Shown here piece by piece: positions 1 to 8,114 of a stretch of 15,120 nucleotides of DNA. Position numbers and translations under genes: made by a program. This DNA comes from UBA5359 sp028699365 [NCBI: bacterium]. Its GTDB lineage: Bacteria > UBP13 > UBA5359. The stretch lies in the NCBI GenBank assembly GCA_028699365.1, contig JAQVUQ010000014.1, positions 1-15,120 of the forward strand. The letters run 5' to 3'. The notes beneath the pieces are model-generated. The model had not been told where the DNA came from. It ran no database searches and worked only from the letters and a program-made list of their open reading frames with translations. How positions within the stretch are numbered: position 1 is the stretch's first letter; the number at the start of each line of letters is the position of its first letter.

Positions 1-187
1 TCAGCGCATCATACTGCAGCAGCCAGGTAGCCGGCAAGCCATGCTTCTTAATAAGACGCGATTGTTCGATCACCGGCTCAAGCAGATCCAAATCCGGATT
101 CCTGGGCTCGGTGCCGCGAATGAAGTTAATGATATTGACGAAGCCTGCGTTTTCTATCGTTCCTGCACCCCTCTCATTTACATCCCT
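1..187 (-). CDS. Polysaccharide-deacetylase-like (NodB-type barrel) protein, N-terminal part, cut by window edge; start unclear
   Basis: The minus strand is open from 187 to the window edge and reads as good protein, including GFVNIINFIRGTEPR and then KKHGLPATWLLQYDAL. The pattern 'helix, Lys-Lys-x-Gly-Leu-Pro-Ala-Thr-Trp/Phe, hydrophobic strand' resembles the first helix-strand step of polysaccharide deacetylase/NodB-like barrels, and similar INFIRG-type proteins occur in glycan loci, so a carbohydrate-active role is inferred. The catalytic residues lie outside the window. The frame has no ATG, GTG or TTG between its upstream stop (TAA at 188-190) and the conserved GFVNII. The best start, ATG at 222-224 with AGGA six bases upstream, is in another frame and reads 16 codons to a TGA. 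A one-base shift in the GGG run (184-186) would join the two. The gene may therefore be frameshifted, wrongly assembled, or use a rare start. The preceding gene ends at 260, so it belongs to the same transcription unit. Confidence 0.6.
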
Positions 188-259
188 TTAGCGGAAAGTA
201 TCTTTTTGCCCATATCGGTATCATGTGCTGTCCTGGATATCTGCAAATCGCCGGCAGGA

Positions 260-1738
260 TTATCCGGGCAGGAGGATCAATCCCAAATCATCAAACCAGA
301 CGGCCCCATCGTTCCCGTCGCTGCGGCAGGCGATCAGAGCCTTTTCTGCCTGCTCCGGGGCTTGGACTCTGAAAGAGACTCTCTGCCAGTCTGCAGAGCC
401 GGATAGTTCCACACTTCTCATTTCCGCCACCGGCTTGTTATCCCTGGTGTAGAAGTAGCTCACCAAATAACTTGCTCCCGTAGCTTTCTCCGTTTTTATC
501 CAGCCCGAACATTCAAACATCTGCCCCGCTTTGACAGGCACCGCACAGGTCCACCTTTGCCGCCATTCGATTCCCTGAGGCGGTGTCCACATCAGCTTGA
601 CAGAGCGCTCTCCGCCTCTGACCAGGGTAAACCAGATGGAATAAAACCGGCTCCACTCCCATTCAGCCCGGCCCATCCTGTCCTGCAGATCATGATACCT
701 GGCCACCCAACCGGCGGGCATATCTGTGCCGTCGTTAATTTCAAAACCGGGATTCTGCAGAAGGTTGATCATAACAGGCAGATGACGATAGTCGCACCAG
801 TAAGGAACGCTTATGTTACAATCCACCAGTTCAATGGCAGTATGGATGACATCGGCAACGGCACGGACATTCTCCAAGGCGTTGTCAAGAATGATTCTCT
901 CGGCCGTGGAAACATCTCCGGCCTTCCAGGCTGCATCTACCGCCGGCACATTCACCTCCGTAAACCCCAGCAGGGCATGCATGCGCCTTTCGATGCCAGC
1001 AACCGCTTCATCAACAGTCCTTCCAAGCGATTCAGGAGTATAGCCCTCCAATCTGATGTTCTCCTCAGGCTTGGGAACATGCCCCTTTATATGCAGTTCA
1101 GGCCAGTAAGCAAAGGCACCTCTATCCTCGACATGATGCAGCAGCACTCCTAAAAACCGCATACCGTCCGCCAGCCGCCCGTCTCTCCAGCAATCTATAA
1201 CTTTGGGGAAATAACGAGCCGGTGTATCATAAGAGCCCATAGGACAATAGCCCAGTTGGTCCTTATAAATCGCCTTATGGTGAAACGGGGGACAGTAATC
1301 CGTACCGGACAGCATGCCGGGGATATACTCCGGCGCCTTCTGAGTTACCGGATCAAAGCCACAATAATAGGATATATCCCATTCACGCCTGATATCGATT
1401 GTTCTCGGTGCCTCAGGATCGCCGGATTCACCCCCGAACCGGCCGTAATTCGGGCCGTTTAAATCAGGAAATTCACAGTATACTATCCAGAGCAGATCCT
1501 TCTCCGGCTCCAGAAGTTCCTGCTCCTTCTTTGACAGGGCTTCAAGTGCCGCTTTGGTAATATAATTATGCTCCTCAGCCCATAACACCATGAACGGTAA
1601 GAAAGATAAGCCCGAATCATCCCGAAGTATTTTTGTGACAATCATATATGCCGCTGCGATTATCCAGTTTACCAGAACGCGCCTTTTCATATAGGCATCG
1701 TATATCAACCTAATGCTCTGCTTAAAACCGTACTTCAT
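260..1738 (-). CDS. Zinc phospholipase C/S1-P1 nuclease-like protein with C-terminal carbohydrate-binding-type domain
   Basis: A 492-residue, two-domain protein. Residues 22-52 hold a hydrophobic segment that could be a signal sequence or anchor. After it the order and spacing of polar residues match the trinuclear zinc site of the phospholipase C/S1-P1 nuclease fold: Trp53 and His57 (W-A-E-E-H), Asp92, His153/154, His201 with Asp205 four residues later, His216, and His299 with Glu303 four residues later. Members hydrolyse phosphodiester or phosphomonoester bonds. From about 326 to 492 lies a beta-sandwich of CBM4/9/22 or galactose-binding type, with opening NPGFE, central W-I-K-T and closing WFDDLGL. 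A GGAGG sits six bases before the ATG. The gene follows the GH84-like gene after 135 bases in which no clear promoter or terminator is visible. The fold is inferred from residue pattern only, so the enzymatic activity is uncertain. The fused sugar-binding-type domain suggests action on, or attachment to, a glycan surface. Confidence 0.7.
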   Translation of the reverse strand: MKYGFKQSIRLIYDAYMKRRVLVNWIIAAAYMIVTKILRDDSGLSFLPFMVLWAEEHNYITKAALEALSKKEQELLEPEKDLLWIVYCEFPDLNGPNYGRFGGESGDPEAPRTIDIRREWDISYYCGFDPVTQKAPEYIPGMLSGTDYCPPFHHKAIYKDQLGYCPMGSYDTPARYFPKVIDCWRDGRLADGMRFLGVLLHHVEDRGAFAYWPELHIKGHVPKPEENIRLEGYTPESLGRTVDEAVAGIERRMHALLGFTEVNVPAVDAAWKAGDVSTAERIILDNALENVRAVADVIHTAIELVDCNISVPYWCDYRHLPVMINLLQNPGFEINDGTDMPAGWVARYHDLQDRMGRAEWEWSRFYSIWFTLVRGGERSVKLMWTPPQGIEWRQRWTCAVPVKAGQMFECSGWIKTEKATGASYLVSYFYTRDNKPVAEMRSVELSGSADWQRVSFRVQAPEQAEKALIACRSDGNDGAVWFDDLGLILLPG

Positions 1739-1873
1739 GATAAGCCTCCTTCAGCATCTTACTTATCTCATATTATTCTTTACAAAATGGCAGCGGCCAT
1801 GAAAAGAACAACCGCATTGTCGTCAGAACGTATAACGATATATAGATCACTATCCATAACAATCCGACATTAC

Positions 1874-4276
1874 CTATTTGGAATAGTTTTTCAAAAATTC
1901 ATCCAGGTTGTTTACGAGACAGTACTTATGCGCCACTCTCAGGCTACGCCCAGGCTCCAACTCCTTCAACCTTCCCCAGAGTTCCAGATTGCGAAGCTCA
2001 GGCATCCAATCGGCAAATAGATAGCATTGTGCTATCTCGTCCTTATTGAAATAATTGAACAGGCCCCAATTTTCTTGCACGTCACCAATGCCCCACATAC
2101 CTTTTGGTAAATCCTTGCCCACGTAGGTCAATCCACCTGGAGAGGGATCGATCATAATTCTCTTGAGCTTATCGTCGTCCCTGAGCACGTAAAGGTAATA
2201 CCGATGCAGCGACGGGACAAAGGGAAGAGCAAACTCAGGATGTACTCGCAGCCTGAAAGCTTCCTTGTTTAACCCGATATTCTTCAACTCCGTGGAGATC
2301 TCAATGGAGTTGTCCTTAAGAGAGATCATCCTTGAAACACTGTAGCCCGTGTTTTCCCGCTGCCGTATAATAGCCGTAAGTTCTACTCGCGGCACATTAC
2401 CCTCCTCATGAGCGATCACTTCAAAGGGGACGTTGTCAAGGTTGGTTAACCTTCTGGGAGAATCGGCCGTCGGAAACTCCATATAGGCTCGGCCTATCCG
2501 TGACTTCTCACCCTTTTCACTGGTGTAATAGCTATAGAAAAGGTTCCGTCCCCTCTTCTTATCGATAAATTCATCGATCCGACCGCCCTCTGCAGGAACG
2601 ATAACAAGTTTGATCAGATCATTCTCCAGCACCAGCGTCTCAGGCTGGACGACTTCCGGTTGTTTGCCGGTATTGTTAACCAATTTCACCCATTTACCGG
2701 TTTCATTTTTTATTAATGAAACAAAAGACTTATTCGCACAGCTCGATTCGATCTCTTTTGATAAAGAGATAAGATTTTCAACATGCTTCTTCATAACGGG
2801 TCCGGATTCCGGTATACGTCCCGCCTCTTCGCTTCTGTCAATCACCTCCCTCCATCGTCTGAAAACGGGATATATATCCCTGCCGGCCAGTTGCTCCACT
2901 GCTGATCTAAACGACCTGTCCGCATTGTAAGCCTCCGGATTCCAGAGGTAATCGGCCAAGACTATCATGCCGATATCACCACTGCCCGACATAAGATAGC
3001 CATCTATATGCTTGTAAATATCCGGATGGGTTGTGGGAAAATCCTTGCTGCCGAATCTGCGCCACTGCCAATCGTTATCAAAGAAGAAAAGTTTCCTGCT
3101 ATAGTACTGTTGCCATTCACTGATCAATTCACGGCTTATATACCTCCCGGCCGGATCACCGCCGGACCAATGAATCTGGATGTCCTGCGGCAGATTAGAC
3201 AGAGCCTGGACATAGGCAGGTCCATCCACGTCAGGGTAAGCACCTATGGCCGCTCCGAAATATAAAGGTGGGCAAAAGATAAGCAAGGCAGAGGGATTTG
3301 CTCTTTTCATCTCAGAGTATACTTCGTTCACTACGTACACATGGGTTTTTTCCAATGTACCGAAGTACGCTTTATCTTTAGCCGTAAGCATGTGCCCGGT
3401 GTCATCGAACATCAGTACCACCGCACCTCCGGCTCGGGCAACCTTTCCGGCGGCCTCCCGCAGGATTTTCATATCGCCGGGATCGGAAAACGTTGGATAG
3501 AATGCAAAGTCACTGCCTCCGATGACGTTTATCGGCACCAGCGGCACCAACTTGTTCTGCCTGATATCCTCAATTTTGTTAGTGATCTCCGTCTCCCATT
3601 CCCGACTACTAAAAACATCCCTCCACTTATTGCCTTTACAACCGAGTTTGCTTATAACCCAACCGGAAATGTTATATTTGTAAGCTTTACTACCGCCGAA
3701 GGCCATCCTCCACTTGATATAAGGATAATCGATGACCTTGGCTTTCATTAAAAGCACTCTGTCATCTTCCCGTTTAAAAAGCTGTATCAGGGACTGGACA
3801 CTCCAAACGGTCCCTCTCTCATCTTTTCCTGCACACAGAACGATCTCTCTCCCGGCATCCTTCAAGGGATAAATAATATAGCCTTCCTCTTGGGAGGGGA
3901 TTTTCTGTTCATATCTTGCTATATACTTCTTCGCCAGATCGTTCTTGCCAATGCTGATGATTAATTTGAAGCGTAAAGCAACCTTCTTATCCGTTACGAC
4001 TTCAGCCTTTCCCCCAAAGCTTTCTATCCTGGATAAGAGGTCCTTAACATAAGTGCAGGACCGTGCTTCAGCATCTGCCACCAATATACACGTGCTTGCC
4101 TCTTCGCCTGCTTTATACACGGTGACAAATTCGTTCATGTATTCCACCTGCTGGGGTGAGGGCATAATTTTGCCATTAAAAAACGGTGGTCCGGATTGGC
4201 TGTCAGCCCGGGACAAGCCGCACAAACAGATCGAAGCAAACAACGCTATGGCGGTAAATAAGTATATTTTTCTCAT
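1874..4276 (-). CDS. Secreted GH84-like glycoside hydrolase with C-terminal mutarotase-like domain
   Basis: The protein has 800 residues from the chosen start. That start, ATG at 4274-4276, opens a signal peptide (MRKIYLFTAIALF, likely cut after SRA) and has a GGTAGGA ribosome site, whereas the upstream ATG at 4312 would put 12 charged residues before the signal. Residues about 28-185 match the GH20b/GH84 N-terminal alpha/beta domain (KIMPSPQQVEY at the start, VIDYPYIKWRM at the end). Residues about 190-480 resemble the GH84 (O-GlcNAcase/hyaluronidase) barrel, with an adjacent Asp pair (FDDTGH, Asp291-Asp292), HWSGG at 369, FDND at 399 and DYLWNP at 442. In GH84 an Asp pair acts in substrate-assisted removal of N-acetylglucosamine. 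Residues about 545-790 form a galactose-mutarotase-like sandwich. The canonical RGxIEGFYG motif at the barrel entry is missing, so substrate and even activity are open. The upstream paralogue ends 11 bases before this start, so the two are probably cotranslated. By eye it is more AT-rich than that paralogue. Confidence 0.8.
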   Translation of the reverse strand: MRKIYLFTAIALFASICLCGLSRADSQSGPPFFNGKIMPSPQQVEYMNEFVTVYKAGEEASTCILVADAEARSCTYVKDLLSRIESFGGKAEVVTDKKVALRFKLIISIGKNDLAKKYIARYEQKIPSQEEGYIIYPLKDAGREIVLCAGKDERGTVWSVQSLIQLFKREDDRVLLMKAKVIDYPYIKWRMAFGGSKAYKYNISGWVISKLGCKGNKWRDVFSSREWETEITNKIEDIRQNKLVPLVPINVIGGSDFAFYPTFSDPGDMKILREAAGKVARAGGAVVLMFDDTGHMLTAKDKAYFGTLEKTHVYVVNEVYSEMKRANPSALLIFCPPLYFGAAIGAYPDVDGPAYVQALSNLPQDIQIHWSGGDPAGRYISRELISEWQQYYSRKLFFFDNDWQWRRFGSKDFPTTHPDIYKHIDGYLMSGSGDIGMIVLADYLWNPEAYNADRSFRSAVEQLAGRDIYPVFRRWREVIDRSEEAGRIPESGPVMKKHVENLISLSKEIESSCANKSFVSLIKNETGKWVKLVNNTGKQPEVVQPETLVLENDLIKLVIVPAEGGRIDEFIDKKRGRNLFYSYYTSEKGEKSRIGRAYMEFPTADSPRRLTNLDNVPFEVIAHEEGNVPRVELTAIIRQRENTGYSVSRMISLKDNSIEISTELKNIGLNKEAFRLRVHPEFALPFVPSLHRYYLYVLRDDDKLKRIMIDPSPGGLTYVGKDLPKGMWGIGDVQENWGLFNYFNKDEIAQCYLFADWMPELRNLELWGRLKELEPGRSLRVAHKYCLVNNLDEFLKNYSK

Positions 4277-4287
4277 ACTGTTCCATC

Positions 4288-6711
4288 CTACCTTTTCAAA
4301 TCTTCCATCCACTTCGACTGAGCCAGCGTTTCCCTTGATATCGATCTGAAAGCCGGGAGATTGTATTTCCAGATCTTTTCCAGGTCTTCATACGATCTCT
4401 CCATATCAGCAAAAGCTTTGTCAATCCCGGACAGTTTTTGGACATCCAACGGAATAAGCGCCCCATCCTTTTGCCATATGGGAAGCTTGACGCTGCCTGT
4501 ATTACGATAACCGGTAAGACTACCGTAATAATTCGATGCCACCATATCCGGTTTTCCGTCACCGTTTATGTCTCCAAAGCAAACGGCATACGCCTCAATG
4601 CCGGAAAAAGATGTTTCCAGCGCCTCATCCCTGAACCACCCAACTTTGGTCGTCTCCCTGCGGTATACCTGTAACAAACCCTGAGACGACACTATTACCA
4701 GTTCCGCTTTTCCGTTACAGTCCAGATCAGTCATGGCCAGACAACGGGCATCGGCAATACCTTTCAGCCCGCTTACCAGACTCTGCTCTTCCTGAAAGGA
4801 AACAGGATTTTCAGTCACGGTATAACCTTTAACGTCCTTACCCCGCGTCAGCAGAAGCAGGTCGATCACCCCGTCTCCATCGGCATCCCCCAGACAGGGG
4901 ATCACATCAGCGGCACCCCCGACGATATTCGTCGTTCGTCCCCGCCTCAAAGCAGCTATCACATTGGCCTTGTCCTCGGTCGAGAAGAGACGAACGCCGC
5001 CCTGCTTGCTGCCGAGCATGGCGACGATATCGCTCTTCACACTCAAAGGCCCGAAGGAGAAGGCAATATCACCGCCGCCTGCCTGAGCGGTATCCGCCGG
5101 CACGGCATCGGCCATCCATCTCTCCGTCAACGGATGTCTCCGGTATAAGCTCATCACGTTCTGACTGATGCTGAGCACCAGTTCCACTTGACCATCGCCG
5201 TTGACGTCGGCCAGTTGAGGACGGCGCCATTTTCGAGAAGCGGCTATCTCTGTCGTTCTGAGCTTCTTAACCTTATCCAGTGACTCCAACCACTTGGCGT
5301 ACGAGGAATAAACGCCCGGCCCGGCCAGCTTCTCCAAGGCATTCTCCAGCGATCTCTCCGGAGTATATTGATTTGGATTCCAGAGATAATCCCCCAGGGT
5401 AAGAATACCTATCAGGGAATTATTGTTGTAGTTATAGGCCATCATATAAGCATCAAGCTGTCTGAATCCCGGGAAACGATTGGCGAAGTCCTTGGGAGCG
5501 TAGGGATAGCCGTATTGATGCCAATTGTCCCAGTAAACCGGCTTGCGCCCGATTGCTTTGATCCATCTCTCTGCATCTTCCAGGCTACACCACTGGGAGG
5601 TAACGGCAGGCCCTGACCAGAAGAACTCGATATCCTGAGGCACGTTACACACGGTCTCGTAGTAGCGGCCGCCGCTCTCACCATAATAATAACCCGACAG
5701 GTCCGAGGCGTAGTACGGAGGACAGAAGAAGAACGTGAACTCGGGATAATCCGCTCTCAGGCCGTTGTAAAGCCTGTCTACAAGATAACGATGCGCCTTT
5801 CCGGCATCACCGAAAGCTTTCTTATCGGCATCGGCCAGGGGAATGCTGACGTCGTCGAGGAGAAGGCACATTCCTCCACCGGCATCCAGGCTGATTTTGA
5901 ACGCCTCAATCAGTTTCTTTATATCTGCCTCGTCACATATATTTATCTTGGGTTTTTTGGCGGGGTTGAAGCAGAGCAGCGGCTTGAGATGCCTCCGTTT
6001 CAGGTAGCTTACGGTATCCTTTATATTCTTTATTTCCTCAGGCTGTGGATTGCGCCAATCCTTCAAGCCGCGGCACATGCCGACGTTAAACTTGAAATAG
6101 TGAAGGTACCTGACGTTTTTCTCAACGCCGATTATCCCCCGATACCTAAAGGAAGGATAATCCGCAACTTCGGCAGCCAGCAGTTTGACTGATCCCTTTT
6201 CACAGTTCAGCAACTGACATAATGATTGGACAGCCCAGTAGTTTCCGGCCTCATCATTCCCGGCACAGATAACCAGGTCTCTCTCGCTCTCCCTGACTGG
6301 ATGAATCAGGTAACCCTCCGGCTGGTGGGGGATCTCAATCCCCCACCTGGCTAAATATTCGCGGGTAATATCGTTATCGCCCAGAGAGATAACCGTCCGG
6401 TAGCGGGGGAGCTCCCGGCGGTCGGTAATAACGTCGGCCTCGGCTCCCAGCCCTTTAAGCCTCTCCATCAACTCTTCCACGACGATATCCCTCTCCAGGC
6501 CCTGCCTGATAAAGATGGCGGTGATAGCCCGCCCTTCATGCGCAGCCTGGATTGGGATAAAGCGTTCGTAATACTTCACGCTTTGCGGCGTAGGCATGAT
6601 CCTGCCGTTATAGAGCGGCATATCCAGCGGTGCAGGCTGCTGCGCCAAGGCCATCTTAGCGGTAAATATGACACAAAACCCTACGCCTAAAACAAGTAGC
6701 CACCTGTTCAT
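4288..6711 (-). CDS. Secreted GH84-like glycoside hydrolase with FG-GAP/VCBS-like calcium-loop repeats
   Basis: An 807-residue protein with a clear signal peptide (hydrophobic stretch 4-18, cut after ALA-23). Residues about 33-190 are the GH20b-like N-terminal domain (GRIMPTPQSVKYY to VADYPSFRYRG). Residues about 191-475 resemble the GH84 barrel: LLLDDVS with Asp286-Asp287 as the likely catalytic pair, FFWSGP at 363, YWDNW at 393 and DYLWNP at 441. Residues about 495-740 carry four Asp-rich loops of FG-GAP/VCBS type (DVNGDGQVE 502, DADGDGVID 609, DLDCNGKAE 662, DINGDGKPD 714), which usually bind calcium in a beta-propeller. A charged, helical tail follows from about 750. The N-terminal half is plainly paralogous to the next gene; the C-terminal halves are unrelated. 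Canonical GH84 motifs RGxIEGFYG and KDDPYH are replaced (RGIIGVEKN, LKDWRNP), so this is a divergent subgroup and substrate is not predictable. GGAG lies 11 bases before the ATG. The lectin-like gene ends 36 bases upstream. Confidence 0.82.
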   Translation of the reverse strand: MNRWLLVLGVGFCVIFTAKMALAQQPAPLDMPLYNGRIMPTPQSVKYYERFIPIQAAHEGRAITAIFIRQGLERDIVVEELMERLKGLGAEADVITDRRELPRYRTVISLGDNDITREYLARWGIEIPHQPEGYLIHPVRESERDLVICAGNDEAGNYWAVQSLCQLLNCEKGSVKLLAAEVADYPSFRYRGIIGVEKNVRYLHYFKFNVGMCRGLKDWRNPQPEEIKNIKDTVSYLKRRHLKPLLCFNPAKKPKINICDEADIKKLIEAFKISLDAGGGMCLLLDDVSIPLADADKKAFGDAGKAHRYLVDRLYNGLRADYPEFTFFFCPPYYASDLSGYYYGESGGRYYETVCNVPQDIEFFWSGPAVTSQWCSLEDAERWIKAIGRKPVYWDNWHQYGYPYAPKDFANRFPGFRQLDAYMMAYNYNNNSLIGILTLGDYLWNPNQYTPERSLENALEKLAGPGVYSSYAKWLESLDKVKKLRTTEIAASRKWRRPQLADVNGDGQVELVLSISQNVMSLYRRHPLTERWMADAVPADTAQAGGGDIAFSFGPLSVKSDIVAMLGSKQGGVRLFSTEDKANVIAALRRGRTTNIVGGAADVIPCLGDADGDGVIDLLLLTRGKDVKGYTVTENPVSFQEEQSLVSGLKGIADARCLAMTDLDCNGKAELVIVSSQGLLQVYRRETTKVGWFRDEALETSFSGIEAYAVCFGDINGDGKPDMVASNYYGSLTGYRNTGSVKLPIWQKDGALIPLDVQKLSGIDKAFADMERSYEDLEKIWKYNLPAFRSISRETLAQSKWMEDLKR

Positions 6712-6747
6712 AACAATTCAGTCTCCTTTGCAGCCGGTCGAACGAAA

Positions 6748-7497
6748 TCAGTGGGCGCCGCTCAGCTTATCATACCTGGCCTTAATCTCCTCCGCGGTCA
6801 GCGCACCCTTCCAGATAGTCACTTCATCGATCTCTCCCTTAAAGCAATTCTTGGTGCCGCCGCCGATGACAGCGCTACGCATCGGATGGTATCCCCCCTC
6901 ATAGGCGCCCACCGCTTTATGATCGAGCACGCCGTCGATAAAGAGCTTCATCAAGGTCCCGTCATAGACCGCCGCCACATAATGCCACTTGCCGTCTCTA
7001 ACGCCCGTCCCGCTGGATATAAACTTTTTCTCCTCCCGGCTCTTGACGATGTTAAGCTGGATCTCCCTCCCGGTATCCCGAAGCTTCAAACCGACATCCC
7101 AATTATTAATGTAGGCGTTCGTATAGAAAAGCCAGCCGCTGCCGCCCGTCGCCTTTATCCACATCTCCAGTGTAAACGGGCCCTCAATACTGAAACCCTC
7201 ACGCTTCGGCAAGACGATTTTTTGGGAACCATCCAATTTCGCTGCTCGTCCTGCAATGCCCTCAGACCTTATCTTTTGTTCAGCTTCTGTTGATAAACTG
7301 CTTCCGTCAAAATTGCAAATCCTTCCATGAACTTCATTACCTGAGTTATCCTTTACCTCCAGGCCTTCCGCCTCATCAAAGGACAGCGAACATATGATAC
7401 TCTTTTCCACGTTCGAGCTCACATCATCTGCTACTGCTCCTCCTGCGCACAAGCAAACCGTTGAGATTAAAACCCCTGCAAGTGTTTTCTTAATCAT
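6748..7497 (-). CDS. Secreted LamG-like (concanavalin A-fold) domain protein
   Basis: A 249-residue exported protein. The N-terminus (MIKKTLAGVLISTVCLC) is a signal peptide, likely cut after AVA-23. Residues about 35-245 form a single LamG/LamGL3-type jelly roll: CSLSFDEAEG opens it, FTLEMWIKAT is the typical central strand, DGKWHYVAAVYDG and LFIDGVLD form the hallmark middle, and FKGEIDEVTIWKGALTAEE the end. Such domains bind carbohydrates, often with calcium, and no catalytic module is attached. It probably acts as a stand-alone glycan-binding partner of the GH84-like enzymes encoded just downstream. A GGAGG site seven bases before the ATG supports the start. The pseudopilin-like gene ends 17 bases upstream, consistent with one operon. 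The domain call is strong; the ligand is unknown. Confidence 0.85.
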   Translation of the reverse strand: MIKKTLAGVLISTVCLCAGGAVADDVSSNVEKSIICSLSFDEAEGLEVKDNSGNEVHGRICNFDGSSLSTEAEQKIRSEGIAGRAAKLDGSQKIVLPKREGFSIEGPFTLEMWIKATGGSGWLFYTNAYINNWDVGLKLRDTGREIQLNIVKSREEKKFISSGTGVRDGKWHYVAAVYDGTLMKLFIDGVLDHKAVGAYEGGYHPMRSAVIGGGTKNCFKGEIDEVTIWKGALTAEEIKARYDKLSGAH

Positions 7498-7514
7498 TTT
7501 CGCTCCTCCTGCCG

Positions 7515-8099
7515 TTAATATGTAGCAAACGTGCCGAAAAAATCCCCGCCTTTTGCAGCCACATGTCCGTCTAAAAACAGAGTATTCGCCATTGTAGAAT
7601 GCCTCAAATGAATGGCACTAGTGCCGTTTAAAAAATAGTAAAACTGCTGTTTGGTCGAAAGCCTGTAACTGTCCGTAAACCTCCATGTGCTGGCAAGGTC
7701 TGGATAATCGGGTAGAAACCACCCGGTGTACGAGTATCTATATTGTGATCCATATGTATACGTCCAGTTCGTACCATTTGGAGGCTTTACGAACGTCCAC
7801 GGCTTCTCCTCCGGGCAAACAAAAATATCCAGATTCTTACCGGCATAGCCCCCATCATAGAATAGTTGGAGCGGCTTACGCAGTTCTGAGGCCGAAGGAA
7901 CATAACCATCCCAATCATCGGCATACATTAATAGAGCAGCTCCTATCTGTTTAAGATTGCTCATACATGTCACTTGTCTGGCTTTAGCTCTGGCACGGTT
8001 GAAAACCGGAAACAATATAGATGTCAATACTGCAATTATTGCCATTACAACCAGAAGCTCGACCAGAGTAAAACCTTCCCTTCCTCTTTTACTTAACAT
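7515..8099 (-). CDS. Type II secretion/pilin-like prepilin with H-X9-DG motif
   Basis: A 194-residue protein. The N-terminus has a classic class III prepilin signal: basic MLSKRGREG, then cleavage between Gly9 and Phe10, FTLVE with the conserved Glu at +5, and a hydrophobic helix to about residue 32 ending ILFPVF. The C-terminal part holds an H-X9-DG motif (His167 to Asp177-Gly178, in [14 protein letters not shown]) typical of the DUF1559-like pseudopilin-type proteins that are numerous in Armatimonadota, Planctomycetota and Lentisphaerota. It would be processed by a prepilin peptidase and sit in the inner membrane or a pseudopilus. Upstream TTG at 8105 is in frame, but the GGGG ribosome site lies seven bases from the ATG at 8097-8099 and only about one from the TTG, so ATG is preferred. 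The gene begins 15 bases after the regulator stop. Its role inside a glycan locus is unclear: surface display or export of the neighbours is one possibility. Confidence 0.88.
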   Translation of the reverse strand: MLSKRGREGFTLVELLVVMAIIAVLTSILFPVFNRARAKARQVTCMSNLKQIGAALLMYADDWDGYVPSASELRKPLQLFYDGGYAGKNLDIFVCPEEKPWTFVKPPNGTNWTYTYGSQYRYSYTGWFLPDYPDLASTWRFTDSYRLSTKQQFYYFLNGTSAIHLRHSTMANTLFLDGHVAAKGGDFFGTFATY

Positions 8100-8114
8100 A
8101 ATCAATCCCCCCTT

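Noticed and set aside
1780-1857. A 25-codon minus-strand frame (begins MDSDLYIVIRSDDN) in the gap between the GH84-like and PLC-like genes
   Set aside because: It is short and has no convincing ribosome site. The gap may hold a weak promoter or nothing, and a coding claim is not supported.
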